Shown: positions 7,494 to 15,888, numbered from the stretch's first letter. The stretch: DNA of 22,005 nucleotides from CAYQQJ01 sp964419935 (GCA_964419935.1 CAYQQJ010000045.1:1-22005); one strand, 5' to 3'. The notes: generated from the sequence alone by a model not told the origin. Translations and numbers: made by a program.

Positions 7494-10400
7494 TTAGAAG
7501 GTCGCCCGAAGGCTCAACGAGTACATGCGGTCGGTCATAAAGCTGAGAGCTTCAGTCTTATGCCCCTCCTGATTGAATTGGTACATGGTTTCCGTCTCAG
7601 TACCCAACAGGTTGCTACCTTCAACACCAATTTTGATGTTGTCATTAATGGTGTAGTAGAAGCTCGCATCCATCATGCCCTGGTCTTTAACGTAAGCAGG
7701 AACATAATCTTCGGACTCGCGTGGGGTCAGAAGGTACTCAGAACGCCAAGTGTAGGCCAAACGGAACGAGAAGTCTTCATACTCGTACATACCCACAATG
7801 TTCATGTTTTGATCCGAATAACCCTGCAACGGCAACCCCGTGAAGGCACGGAAGGTGTTGCGTTCATCGACAATTTGCTCACCCGCTGAGTTAAAGCGAG
7901 TGCTGGGAGGCGGCGCTGAAGAAGGATCTTCCAAGCCGTCTTGGTCAATATAGGTATAGTTAAATTGCAAACCTAAACCACTAAAAGCACCGGGCAACAT
8001 GTCGTAGAACTGTGAGTATGCAAACTCCATACCGCGGATCGTGCCTGAGCCGGTATTATCCGGACCATAAGCAGATACAACAGTCGTATCACCTTGGTTC
8101 TCAACTGTAAGGTCGAATTGGCGATTACGAATAATATTATCCAGCTCTATGTGGAACAGGCCCACAGTCAACGAGCCCGCGTCAGCAAAGTACCATTCTG
8201 TAGTCAGATCCAGGTTGGTGGACTCTTCTGGCTCCAGGTACGGGTTGCTAGAAGAAGAATTCAAAGCAACACTGTCGATACCGATAACAGGGTTAGCGGT
8301 CTCGTCTTGCGGCTGGCTCTCATCTTGCAACTTGGGATCGACATCCATGCTGATGATCGACCGGTTACGGGTATCCATCAAGCTTGGGAAGTACAATCCT
8401 TTAGAAGCACCAAAGCGCAGAATCACATCCTCAGTCAAACCAAACTTTAGGTTCAAGCTTGGCAGCACTGTGCTGTAATCTGTGCCCTCAACAGTGCTCA
8501 ACCTGGATTCACCACTGGCGAGATTGTAAGCACTTTCATATTCTTGCTCCAAGAATACGGCGGTTTGCGCACTGCCACGGCTCGCCTCGGGCGGCAATAC
8601 CATAAAACCTGTGGATTCCAGTTGGTAACTCACATAACGTAGACCGACGTTACCGGTTATGGCGACTGGGAGATCATCAAAATCAAAGTCGCCACGCACG
8701 TAGAATTCACCGCGTTTTTCATTGGTTTTGTTTACATCGTGAACACCAAACGGACTTCCCTCTGAAATACGATTCGTCATGTCAGAGTAAGGAACAGCAC
8801 AACCACCGGTACCGTCCGCCGCGTTACCGGCTTCGTCGCCCACGGTTGACCATCCCTCTTCGCATCCTTGGCGCAAAGTGTTGGGATAGTTTTTCACCAA
8901 ATCTAAACTTGGGAACAAGAAGCTTTGCATGTCACCCTGGATAACGTCACCACCATAGTAATCAGATAAATCTACTCGGTCGTAAAGCTCAGGATGAGTG
9001 GCCGCAGCAGACTGTACACGCTGCTCTGCAACCCAGGCAGTAGAGATGGGCGACCAACCAGAGTACTCAGTATCGCGAATGGTCAAGTCTTTATCAGAGT
9101 AATAAACACCAGTTTTGATGGCAGTAAAGGCGCCATCAAGTGCGTACTCAAAATCAACCTTGAAACTGTCAGCCTTGGCGGTATTATGAACTTCCTGTTG
9201 CATACCCGAACCAATGAAGACTTCAGGCTGTGTCTCATCACCGTCAATATAGCCAAGGAAGTCAGTAGTCTCCAAGAACTCAATGGTTGGGCGGTCACCA
9301 CGTAAGTCCAAGTAAGCGGGCAGCATCTTGCCCACTTGATCACCACGGGTTTGGCCCGAGAGATTGTAGTTATGCACCAGCTGCTCTGAGTCAATGTGCT
9401 GATAATCCAACTCAACGGTAATACGATCGGTAGGAGTCAAGCTAAGGTTGAGCGAAGTGTCTTCAACGGTATCTTCGTTATAGTTGTAACGCGTGATATA
9501 GAACAGCGGCACTTCTGGTTCGATCCCTAAGCCAACACCTGAGGTTAAAAACCCATTCTCATCAAATATGCGTGGATACCCATTTTCTGCGTCATCTATC
9601 CAATCATGGGAGCCTCCCATAAAGGGCTTGAAGCCTTGAGCCGCTTGCCCCACGCGACGCTCATTCCACTCCAAAGACGCTTTTGAGTTAATGTGCTCTA
9701 AGGTGGCAACGACATTACCGTCATTACTAGCCCACTGCAAAGATGTAGTAAGACCTTCACGTTCGCGATCGTTCTCGGCCGTGCTGATATGATACTGAGA
9801 GGGTGTGTACCAGGTTACACCTTCTTCTTGCCCTGTGAGCGCGCTGCCTTCATACGGGGCGTCCGCCGGGGTGTACGCCACGGCATCTGGGTAGCCCAGA
9901 TTGTCACAGTTTCGCCAATCGGCGGCACCTGGAACACAAGGTGCGGAGTAAGTACCAGGTGTAATGCCCGTTTTTGGAGTGCCCCATTCGTCATAAACGA
10001 CGGTATTATCAACACCACGTGATTGGAAGTTACCCAAGCCTACGCCGTCACCGCGGGTTTCGAACTGGGAGTAGGATCCGGCCAACAAAAAGCCGAACTT
10101 ACCGGCGCTGGTTTCCCAGCTGTCGGAAAATAGCGCAGAGAAAGACGGCGTTACTTCTTCACGAAAGTCGCCATAGCTAGCTTTGGCGTTAAAAGAAAGC
10201 AGTCGCTCATCAGAGTCAAACGGCTTGCGGGTAATCAGGTTTACCGTACCGGCAATACCGCCAGAGATCAGGTCAGCAGTCTGGTTTTTGACGACTGCGA
10301 CGGCGCCCAACAATTCCGCCGGAAAGTCCTCATAGCTCAGGCCGCCCCATGGGTTCGCACTAAAGGCATCACGGCCGTTGATTTCACTGCGCACGCGGTC

Positions 10401-10739
10401 CAAACCGCGCACCAAAACACCCGTACCTTCATCGGCGTAGTGCTTGGGATCATCAGACGATGCAAAGCGTTCGATTGTCACGCCGGGAACGCGCTGCAGG
10501 GCTTCGGTTACGCTCTTGTCGGGAAGGGCGCCAATGTCCGATGCGGTAATGACGTCGACGACTGTATCTGCGTTACGCTTCAGTTCTTGCGCAGACTGAA
10601 GGCTGTCCCGCATATCCCCGTAAACAACCACCTCTTCAAGCACAGCACTTTCCTGTGCCATGGCAGCTATAGGCATGGCTCCGGCAACCGCGCTACATAT
10701 GGCGACGTTGAGAAGCTTTCTGTGAAATCTAATAGGCAT
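7494..10739 (-). CDS. TonB-dependent outer-membrane receptor (Xanthomonas/Caulobacter type)
   Basis: The 1081-residue protein is an outer-membrane active transporter powered by TonB-ExbBD. It has a signal peptide cut near AMA/QE (28/29), a TonB box LEEVVVYGD (34-42), then a plug domain with ITASDIGALPDKSVTEALQR, VLVRGLDRVRSEINGRD and GGIAGTVNLITRKPF. The long beta-barrel ends in SLSLRATF with the usual terminal Phe. The sequence style and length match the receptor group common in Xanthomonas, Caulobacter and Cellvibrio, which is often next to glycan-degradation genes. AAGGA six bases before the ATG supports the start. It heads the halogenase/cupin/halogenase/GH18 cluster but is cut off from it by an intrinsic terminator. 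The ligand cannot be read from sequence; the GH18 neighbour makes a chitin-type oligosaccharide one candidate. Confidence 0.95.
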   Translation of the reverse strand: MPIRFHRKLLNVAICSAVAGAMPIAAMAQESAVLEEVVVYGDMRDSLQSAQELKRNADTVVDVITASDIGALPDKSVTEALQRVPGVTIERFASSDDPKHYADEGTGVLVRGLDRVRSEINGRDAFSANPWGGLSYEDFPAELLGAVAVVKNQTADLISGGIAGTVNLITRKPFDSDERLLSFNAKASYGDFREEVTPSFSALFSDSWETSAGKFGFLLAGSYSQFETRGDGVGLGNFQSRGVDNTVVYDEWGTPKTGITPGTYSAPCVPGAADWRNCDNLGYPDAVAYTPADAPYEGSALTGQEEGVTWYTPSQYHISTAENDREREGLTTSLQWASNDGNVVATLEHINSKASLEWNERRVGQAAQGFKPFMGGSHDWIDDAENGYPRIFDENGFLTSGVGLGIEPEVPLFYITRYNYNEDTVEDTSLNLSLTPTDRITVELDYQHIDSEQLVHNYNLSGQTRGDQVGKMLPAYLDLRGDRPTIEFLETTDFLGYIDGDETQPEVFIGSGMQQEVHNTAKADSFKVDFEYALDGAFTAIKTGVYYSDKDLTIRDTEYSGWSPISTAWVAEQRVQSAAATHPELYDRVDLSDYYGGDVIQGDMQSFLFPSLDLVKNYPNTLRQGCEEGWSTVGDEAGNAADGTGGCAVPYSDMTNRISEGSPFGVHDVNKTNEKRGEFYVRGDFDFDDLPVAITGNVGLRYVSYQLESTGFMVLPPEASRGSAQTAVFLEQEYESAYNLASGESRLSTVEGTDYSTVLPSLNLKFGLTEDVILRFGASKGLYFPSLMDTRNRSIISMDVDPKLQDESQPQDETANPVIGIDSVALNSSSSNPYLEPEESTNLDLTTEWYFADAGSLTVGLFHIELDNIIRNRQFDLTVENQGDTTVVSAYGPDNTGSGTIRGMEFAYSQFYDMLPGAFSGLGLQFNYTYIDQDGLEDPSSAPPPSTRFNSAGEQIVDERNTFRAFTGLPLQGYSDQNMNIVGMYEYEDFSFRLAYTWRSEYLLTPRESEDYVPAYVKDQGMMDASFYYTINDNIKIGVEGSNLLGTETETMYQFNQEGHKTEALSFMTDRMYSLSLRATF

Positions 10740-11151
10740 AAGTGATCCTTAATGAGCTCGTATTATTATGACAGGCGCAAAAAGCGGCACCTGCATCAAC
10801 TGACAGCGTTGTCTTACCGCGACAAACTGCCATCCCCCTAATGGTGCTGTTCCACCTGGACCGATGGATTCAACTCCTCTTCAATGGCCTGGTTCTGCCG
10901 CACATGGGTTTTTAAGCTTGTGCTACAGCCAGCCTTATCCCAATGATAGTGACTTTCATAACAAATGCCAACATTATGATAGTCAGTTTCACAAAATAGT
11001 TTGGACGCCAGCCGTGGCATCGGCTTTAACACTACCCGAATGCCGGAGGTTGAGCAATGGAGAGAGCGATAATCGAGCGTGCTGCCGGGTTACCACTTAT
11101 TTGGTTAGTGGTTTATCCCTGTAAACCCGAGTGGCATTTATTAAGTGCTGT

Positions 11152-11172
11152 GTCATTCCGCGCAGGCGCGAA
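11152..11172 (-). repeat. Degenerate inverted copy of the REP-like palindrome
   Basis: GTCATTCCGCGCAGGCGCG and two further bases are the reverse complement of the repeat at 11209 with one C lost and one G-to-C change. Together with the two copies on its right it makes an inverted cluster. Confidence 0.6.
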
Positions 11173-11208
11173 GTCCCGTAGATGATTCAGTGATCTGCAA
11201 CCCGTTGA

Positions 11209-11280
11209 GATTCCCGCCTGCGCGGGAATGACGAAAACTCTATACCCGGATTCCCGCCTGCGCGGGAACGACGAAAACCT
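11209..11280. repeat. Two tandem REP-like palindromes, 40-bp period
   Basis: Copies start at 11209 and 11249 and agree over 29 of 30 bases. Each contains TTCCCGC-CTGC-GCGGGAA, a 7-8 bp stem with a 4-base loop, followed by GACGAAAAC. Palindromes of this kind are scattered through many proteobacterial genomes. They lie just after the tex stop codon (11295-11297, minus strand) and may stabilise or end the tex message, but there is no T-run next to the stem. Confidence 0.8.
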
Positions 11281-11294
11281 TGGTGTGGATCAAG

Positions 11295-13610
11295 CTACTT
11301 TTTACCCTTCATTGCCTGCTGCAAGAGCGCACCCATGGAGCCAAGAGTGGCGGGCTGTGGCTTGGCTGAGCCTTTGGGCTTGGCGCCGGATGTGGCTTTG
11401 CGCTGGGCGCCGCCACTGCTGCGGGAGTCCGATTCACCGGGTACATCGTCCAGGCGCATGGACAGACCGATGCGCTTGCGTGGCGCATCCACCTCCATGA
11501 CCTTGACCTGAACGATGTCATTGGCCTTGACCACGTCTCGCGGATCCTTGATGAAGGTGTGGGACAGTGCGGAGATATGAACCAGCCCGTCCTGATGCAC
11601 GCCGATATCCACAAACGCGCCGAAGTTGGTGACGTTGGTCACTGTGCCTTCCAGTACCATACCGGGCTCGAGGTCGGATATTTTCTCCACACCCTCCTGA
11701 AAGCGCGCGGTCTTGAATTCGGGGCGGGGGTCGCGGCCCGGCTTGTCGAGCTCACGAATGATGTCGGTTACGGTCGGAAGGCCGAACTTTTCATTGGTGT
11801 AGTCATTCGCCTTAAGGCCGCGCAAAAAGGTGGAGTCGCCAATGAAAGCCTTGATGTCCCGCCCGCTCTTCGCGGAAATGGTTTCGACCACAGAATAGGA
11901 TTCCGGATGCACCGCGGAGGCGTCCAGGGGATTGTCGCCATTGGCGATGCGCAAAAACCCGGCGGCCTGTTCAAACGCTTTCTCGCCGAGTCGCGGCACC
12001 TTCAGTAACTGTTTGCGATTTTTGAACACGCCATTCTGGTTACGAAACTCGACAATATTGCTGGCCACGCTGGCATTCAGCCCCGCGACCCGCGCCAATA
12101 ACGGTGCAGAGGCGGTGTTAACTTCAACGCCCACGGCGTTCACACAGTCTTCTACCACCGCATCCAGGGATTTGGACAGGCGCGTTTGAGAGACATCGTG
12201 CTGATACTGGCCCACACCGATGGATTTGGGCTCAATTTTCACCAGCTCTGCGAGTGGGTCCTGCAAGCGGCGAGCAATGGAAATGGCGCCACGGATTGTC
12301 ACATCCAGATCAGGGAATTCTTTGGCGGCAAATTCCGAGGCTGAATAGATAGAAGCACCGGCTTCATTAACCATGACTTTTTGCGCTTTGATGTCCGGGT
12401 GGGCTTTGAGTACGTCGCCGACGAATTTGTCGGTTTCGCGACTCGCCGTACCGTTGCCGATGGCGATCAAGCCGACGTTGTGCTTCTTGCACAGGGCCAC
12501 CAACATGGCTTCGGATTCGCGAATGCGGTTCTGGGGCGGCGTTGGGAACATGGCACCGTGGTCAACCACCTGTCCGGTAGCATCCACCACCGCTACCTTG
12601 ACCCCGGTGCGCATGCCGGGGTCCAAGCCAATGGTGGCTTTCTGACCTGCGGGAGCGGCCAGCAACAGGTCCTTGAGATTGTGAGCAAATACATCGATGG
12701 CGTCCTGCTCGGCCCGCTCGCGCAGACTGCCCAGCAGGTCCGTTTCCAGGTGAGTGAGCAATTTCACTCGCCACGTCCAGCGCACCACTTCCATCAGCCA
12801 TTTGTCTGCGGCGCGGCCGACATCGCCAATGCTCCAGTGCTCCGCCACCATGCTTTCACAGGGGTGGCCGGCGCCCACCGGCAGGTCTTCTTCGAGGGTC
12901 AGCGCCAATGTCAGCACACCTTCATTGCGACCGCGAAACATCGCCAGCGCCCGATGGGATGGCACTTTGGCCAACGGCTCCCGGTGCTCGAAGTAATCCC
13001 GGAATTTGGCGCCGTCATTTTCCTTGCCGGGCACCAGTTCGGCTTTAAGATAGGCTTCACTGCGCAGAAAGCCGCGCAGCTTCTCCAGCAACGCGGCGTC
13101 CTCACTAAAACGCTCCATGAGGATTTGCTTGGCCCCGTCCAGCGCGTCTTTGACGCTGGCAATCTTGTGTTCTTCGTTGAGGAAAGCTGTAGCTTCGGCC
13201 TCCGGGTCCTTGCTGAGGTCATCCAGCAGCATTTGCGCCAGGGGCTCCAGGCCCGCTTCCCTTGCAATTTGCGCTTTGGTTCGCCGCTTGGGTTTGTAGG
13301 GCAGATAAAGGTCTTCCAGGAGCGTTTTAGTATCAGCGCCCTTGATGGCTTTTTCCAGTTCCGGCGTCAGTTTTTCCTGTTCTTCAATGGACTTAAGGAT
13401 GGCGCTGCGCCGGTCCTCCAGGTCCCGCAAGTATTGCAGGCGCTCTTCGAGAGTCCGCAATTGAGTATCATCGAGCCCGCCAGTGACTTCTTTACGGTAG
13501 CGGGAGATGAACGGCACTGTCGCGCCCTCATCCAGCAGTGCCACGGCAGCATTGACTTGCTGGAGCTGGGCGTTTAGTTCTTGAGCGATGCGGGCGTGAA
13601 TAGTGTTCAT
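11295..13610 (-). CDS. tex: Tex family RNA-binding transcription accessory protein
   Basis: The 771-residue protein has the full length and order of Tex (E. coli YhgF). The N-terminal helical region has VPFISRYRKEVTGGLDD at 32-48 and LYLPYKPKRRTKAQIA at 101-115. A YqgF/RuvX-like nuclease fold starts at IGLDPGMRTGVKVA (327-340), a helix-hairpin-helix pair lies at about 500-555 (ARVAGLNASVASNIVEFRN, VFKNRKQLLKVPRLG), and an S1 RNA-binding domain is at about 649-720 (GTVTNVTNFGAFVDIGVHQDG). The tail after 725 is basic and low-complexity. Tex is a cytoplasmic, widely conserved nucleic-acid-binding protein linked to transcription and stress or toxin regulation. It appears unrelated to its metabolic neighbours and to form its own transcription unit. 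Only a weak TAGG lies before the ATG. Confidence 0.97.
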   Translation of the reverse strand: MNTIHARIAQELNAQLQQVNAAVALLDEGATVPFISRYRKEVTGGLDDTQLRTLEERLQYLRDLEDRRSAILKSIEEQEKLTPELEKAIKGADTKTLLEDLYLPYKPKRRTKAQIAREAGLEPLAQMLLDDLSKDPEAEATAFLNEEHKIASVKDALDGAKQILMERFSEDAALLEKLRGFLRSEAYLKAELVPGKENDGAKFRDYFEHREPLAKVPSHRALAMFRGRNEGVLTLALTLEEDLPVGAGHPCESMVAEHWSIGDVGRAADKWLMEVVRWTWRVKLLTHLETDLLGSLRERAEQDAIDVFAHNLKDLLLAAPAGQKATIGLDPGMRTGVKVAVVDATGQVVDHGAMFPTPPQNRIRESEAMLVALCKKHNVGLIAIGNGTASRETDKFVGDVLKAHPDIKAQKVMVNEAGASIYSASEFAAKEFPDLDVTIRGAISIARRLQDPLAELVKIEPKSIGVGQYQHDVSQTRLSKSLDAVVEDCVNAVGVEVNTASAPLLARVAGLNASVASNIVEFRNQNGVFKNRKQLLKVPRLGEKAFEQAAGFLRIANGDNPLDASAVHPESYSVVETISAKSGRDIKAFIGDSTFLRGLKANDYTNEKFGLPTVTDIIRELDKPGRDPRPEFKTARFQEGVEKISDLEPGMVLEGTVTNVTNFGAFVDIGVHQDGLVHISALSHTFIKDPRDVVKANDIVQVKVMEVDAPRKRIGLSMRLDDVPGESDSRSSGGAQRKATSGAKPKGSAKPQPATLGSMGALLQQAMKGKK

Positions 13611-13921
13611 GTATACGGCCTATTACAGAAACAATGTTACAGAAACAGGAAATGCGGCTAAAAATAGACGGCACATTATGCGGAAACTGAACTGGGCAGT
13701 CACGCCCTATGTCACACCACGGACGGCACAAAGATGCCCGGCTCAAGCGCGCCATCTATTATCCCTTGGCGATTCATCGGCGAATGGGCACTATAAAAAA
13801 ATAAGGGCACCGACTACTTCAATAGCCGGAATCCCATGGGCCGGGAACAACCGCTGATTCCAGACCGAAAGCCACCAGCCGCAACTAACGAATAGGCTCA
13901 TCTGGTACAGTCTGCAAAAGT

Positions 13922-13950
13922 TTGCACAGGTAAAGACCTCTGTGTATTAT
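13922..13950 (+). promoter_or_regulatory. Candidate sigma-70 promoter of the TRAP operon
   Basis: TTGCAC (13922-13927), a 17-bp spacer and TATTAT (13945-13950) give a weak -35 with a good -10 and correct spacing. Transcription would start near 13957, inside the operator that follows. Confidence 0.5.
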
Positions 13951-13960
13951 GGTCTTACCA
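13950..13960. promoter_or_regulatory. Putative GntR/FadR-type operator in front of dctP
   Basis: TGGTCTTACCA has perfect TGGT/ACCA arms around CTT and fits the T-N-G-T-N3-A-C-N-A pattern of FadR-subfamily GntR regulators, which include ExuR and UxuR. It overlaps the proposed -10/+1, a position suited to repression, and is identical to the site at 18961-18971 in the kdgK/uxuB region. Confidence 0.65.
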
Positions 13961-14052
13961 ATTAGAGGCTTATAACTAGCCATCATGTCAAGCCAATTTA
14001 CCTCAATAATTACGACTAAGGTTTGACATGCACAATGAGGGTGTAATCAAAG

Positions 14053-15042
14053 ATGTTGAAAGCCAGAATCAAAAAGGCACTCGGTGCCGTGGGCTGTGCA
14101 TTGGCACTTGCCAGCCTCTCGGGCTGCGGCGTTGAGGGAGACGTTACTGTCCTGAAAATGGCTCATAGCCTGGACCAGAAGCATCCGGTTCACTTGGGCA
14201 TTGTCTATATGGCCGAGCGGTTGGACGAACTCTCCGGCGGCAGCATGCGCATCGACATTTATCCAAGTGGTCAGCTCGGTTCTGAACGGGAACAGATGGA
14301 GCTCCTACAGATCGGCAGCCTGGCGATGACGAAAGTCTCATCCAGCCCGATGGAAGGTTTTGTACCGGCCATGCAGATCTTCAGCATTCCGTATGTATTC
14401 CGCGATAGCGACCATTTCTGGAAAGTTCTCAAAAGCGACATTGGCCGGGATCTACTGCTGGCCGGTGAAAGCGTACGCTTGCGTGGCCTGGGATATTATG
14501 ACGCTGGCGCGCGCAGCTTCTATACGGTGAATCGACCGGTACACAAGCCGAGTGACCTTCAGGGCATGAAGATTCGCGTGCAGGAAAGCCAGACGTCAGT
14601 AGCCATGGTTCGTGCACTGGGCGGCGCCGCTACGCCGGTTTCCTGGGGCGAGCTTTATACCGCGCTGGACCAGGGCGTGGTGGACGGAGCGGAAAATAAT
14701 CCGCCGAGCTTTCACACCTCCAGGCACTTTGAGGTGGCGAAGTACTACACCCTCGACGAACATACCTATGTTCCGGATATTGTACTGATCAGCAGTTATA
14801 TCTGGGGCAACCTTGAGCCGCAACAACAGCAATGGCTACAGCAGGCTATGGATGAATCCGTTACTTATCAGCGCAAACTCTGGGCCGAGGCCACTGAAGA
14901 GGCCTACGCCACCGTGGAAGAGGCAGGCGTAGAAATTATTTATCCGGACAAGTCACTGTTCCAGGAACAGGTGCGCGACATGCAGGAATCCTATCGCGGC
15001 ACGCCCGCCTACGCTTTGCTCGAAAAAATTCGCGCCATGTAA
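14053..15042 (+). CDS. dctP: TRAP transporter substrate-binding lipoprotein (DctP family)
   Basis: The 329-residue protein is the extracytoplasmic solute receptor of a TRAP transporter. MKIRVQES (172-179) contains R175, the family arginine that holds the substrate carboxylate, and GELYTALDQGVVDGAENNP (199-217) is the usual hinge and ligand region. It should bind an organic acid and hand it to DctQM. Gene context points to a uronate or an unsaturated or keto derivative from pectin; that is inference. The N-terminus has a clean lipobox LSGC with Cys25, so the protein is predicted to be lipid-anchored, which is less common than the soluble DctP of most Gram-negatives. GAGGG lies about 11 nt before the ATG. 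It is the first gene of dctPQM, with dctQ starting 13 nt downstream, and sits behind the shared operator. Confidence 0.93.
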   Translation: MLKARIKKALGAVGCALALASLSGCGVEGDVTVLKMAHSLDQKHPVHLGIVYMAERLDELSGGSMRIDIYPSGQLGSEREQMELLQIGSLAMTKVSSSPMEGFVPAMQIFSIPYVFRDSDHFWKVLKSDIGRDLLLAGESVRLRGLGYYDAGARSFYTVNRPVHKPSDLQGMKIRVQESQTSVAMVRALGGAATPVSWGELYTALDQGVVDGAENNPPSFHTSRHFEVAKYYTLDEHTYVPDIVLISSYIWGNLEPQQQQWLQQAMDESVTYQRKLWAEATEEAYATVEEAGVEIIYPDKSLFQEQVRDMQESYRGTPAYALLEKIRAM

Positions 15043-15055
15043 CTCGGAGCACAAC

Positions 15056-15592
15056 ATGAAATCACTCGCACGTCTCATCGAAAAATCCGCGAATGCATTG
15101 GACAAACCGCTGAATGGATTTTTAATTTTTTTGATGGCAGCCATTGTGGTGGTGGTTACCTGGCAGGTCATCACACGTTTTCTTCTACCGCAGCCGAGCT
15201 CCTATACCGAGGAGCTGGCGCGCTTTTTCCTGATCTGGATTTCCATTTTGGGGTCTGCCTACGCATTCCGCACCGGCGCGCATCTCGGCCTGGACCTCAT
15301 GACACAAAAACTGGAAGGCGCAGCTAAACGGCGCACTGCTGTTGTTGCCAATCTCGTTTGTTTGGTTTTTGCCGCCACTATTATGGTATTTGGCGGTTTG
15401 AAACTGATGCTGCTGACGCTGGAACTTAATCAGACATCGTCATCTTTGGGCATAAAGATGGGTTATGTATATACCGTTGTGCCATTGAGCGGGGCTCTCA
15501 TCTGTTTGTTTGCGTTAAACAACATCTTCAATCCGACTCAGGAAGACCTGGCTGCACCCGAAAATGCGCCACTTGATCTAGGGAACCGCTAA
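15056..15592 (+). CDS. dctQ: TRAP transporter small membrane subunit (DctQ family)
   Basis: This 178-residue inner-membrane protein has about four hydrophobic segments (roughly 20-42, 52-75, 95-118 and 135-157). The family landmark YTEELARFFLIWISILGSA lies at the start of the second, followed by FRTGAHLGLDL. DctQ subunits pair with DctM to form the Na+-coupled transport core. GGAG seven bases before the ATG supports the start. The last residues (GNR) and the stop codon lie inside the left arm of the inverted-repeat element that follows, so the native C-terminus may have been altered by that element. Confidence 0.92.
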   Translation: MKSLARLIEKSANALDKPLNGFLIFLMAAIVVVVTWQVITRFLLPQPSSYTEELARFFLIWISILGSAYAFRTGAHLGLDLMTQKLEGAAKRRTAVVANLVCLVFAATIMVFGGLKLMLLTLELNQTSSSLGIKMGYVYTVVPLSGALICLFALNNIFNPTQEDLAAPENAPLDLGNR

Positions 15593-15846
15593 GCAAGTCC
15601 CTGCGGTCTCTGGCTTGCAGGAATTTTTGCTGGCAAGGCGCGCGACTGAGTCGGGCTGGTTGCCCGTCGATGGAGCGCAACGCCGCCAGCGAGAATTCCT
15701 GCAAGCCCCGAAGGGCGCTGCCTGGCGCGGGCAATTTCGGCGTTGACAATCTTGCAAAGGGCTACGGCCATGAGCTTCGATTGCCGCCTTGAAATTACCT
15801 CGCGCCAGATTGCGCAGAGACCACAGGGACTTACTCAGCGGTTCCC
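15581..15846. repeat. MITE-like element of nested inverted repeats between dctQ and dctM
   Basis: 32-bp terminal inverted repeats (15581-15612 and 15815-15846, 29 of 32 matching; outer end GGGAACCGCT) enclose two further inverted pairs: 15612-15634 with 15685-15707 (21 of 23 matching; core GGCTTGCAGGAATT) and 15715-15738 with 15791-15815 (imperfect; core CGCGCCAG). The arms follow each other almost without gaps, so one strand would fold into a three-way junction of a closing stem and two long hairpins. There is no convincing open frame and no obvious target-site duplication. A small hairpin CTCAGCG/CGCTGAG (15834-15857) overlaps its right end. It fills nearly the whole 296-bp gap in an operon where the two genes are normally close together. 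Confidence 0.8.
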
Positions 15847-15888
15847 CAATCGCTGAGCCAAGGGCACAAATAATAGAGGCATCATTTC

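Larger units (their letters stand above)
10740..11294. other. Intergenic region, 555 bp, between tex and the receptor gene
   Basis: It should contain the receptor promoter (minus strand). AATAATA-like -10 material lies about 30 bp before the start, without a convincing -35. An inverted repeat CAGGCGC/GCACCTG lies at 10772-10793, and GTCTTACC at 10811-10818 partly resembles the uronate-module operator. Short open frames at 10838-11032 and 10864-11124 have no good start or recognisable content and I do not call them genes. The right end carries the REP-like repeats listed separately. Confidence 0.5.
13611..14052. other. Divergent intergenic region between tex and dctP
   Basis: 442 bp without a credible gene. 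Near tex (13623-13647) the 11-mer TTACAGAAACA occurs twice with a 14-bp period, perhaps in the tex promoter. A 14-bp imperfect palindrome TGCAAAAGTTTGCA lies at 13913-13926, overlapping the proposed dctP -35. The dctP promoter and operator are listed separately. The proposed dctP leader of about 95 nt contains TGTCAA (13986) and TTGACA (14023) as distant inverted hexamers of unknown meaning. Confidence 0.5.

Noticed and set aside
10838..11124. Two short open frames (64 codons minus, 86 codons plus) in the receptor upstream region
   Set aside because: The minus frame starts at GTG without a good ribosome site. The two overlap each other, and neither product resembles a known family.
12381..13577. 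398-codon open frame on the plus strand opposite tex
   Set aside because: It lies wholly antisense to an unmistakable tex gene, and its product has no recognisable domain. Long antisense frames are common in GC-rich genes.
13623..13647. Possible KdgR-like site (GAAACAATGTTAC) near tex
   Set aside because: It is better explained by a simple 14-bp-period direct repeat, has a mismatch in the palindrome, and lies next to tex rather than a uronate gene.
14023..14049. TTGACA ... TAATCA as the dctP promoter
   Set aside because: The -10 would lie only a few bases before the start codon, leaving no room for a leader or ribosome site.
15743..15771. Consensus TTGACA inside the repeat element as a promoter for dctM
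   Set aside because: No -10-like hexamer occurs at 16-18 bp spacing.
15528..15771. Small minus-strand frames within the dctQ-dctM gap
   Set aside because: Their sequence follows from the inverted repeats (RRDLLSGS-type peptides occur on both strands), with no start signal. They are by-products of the element.
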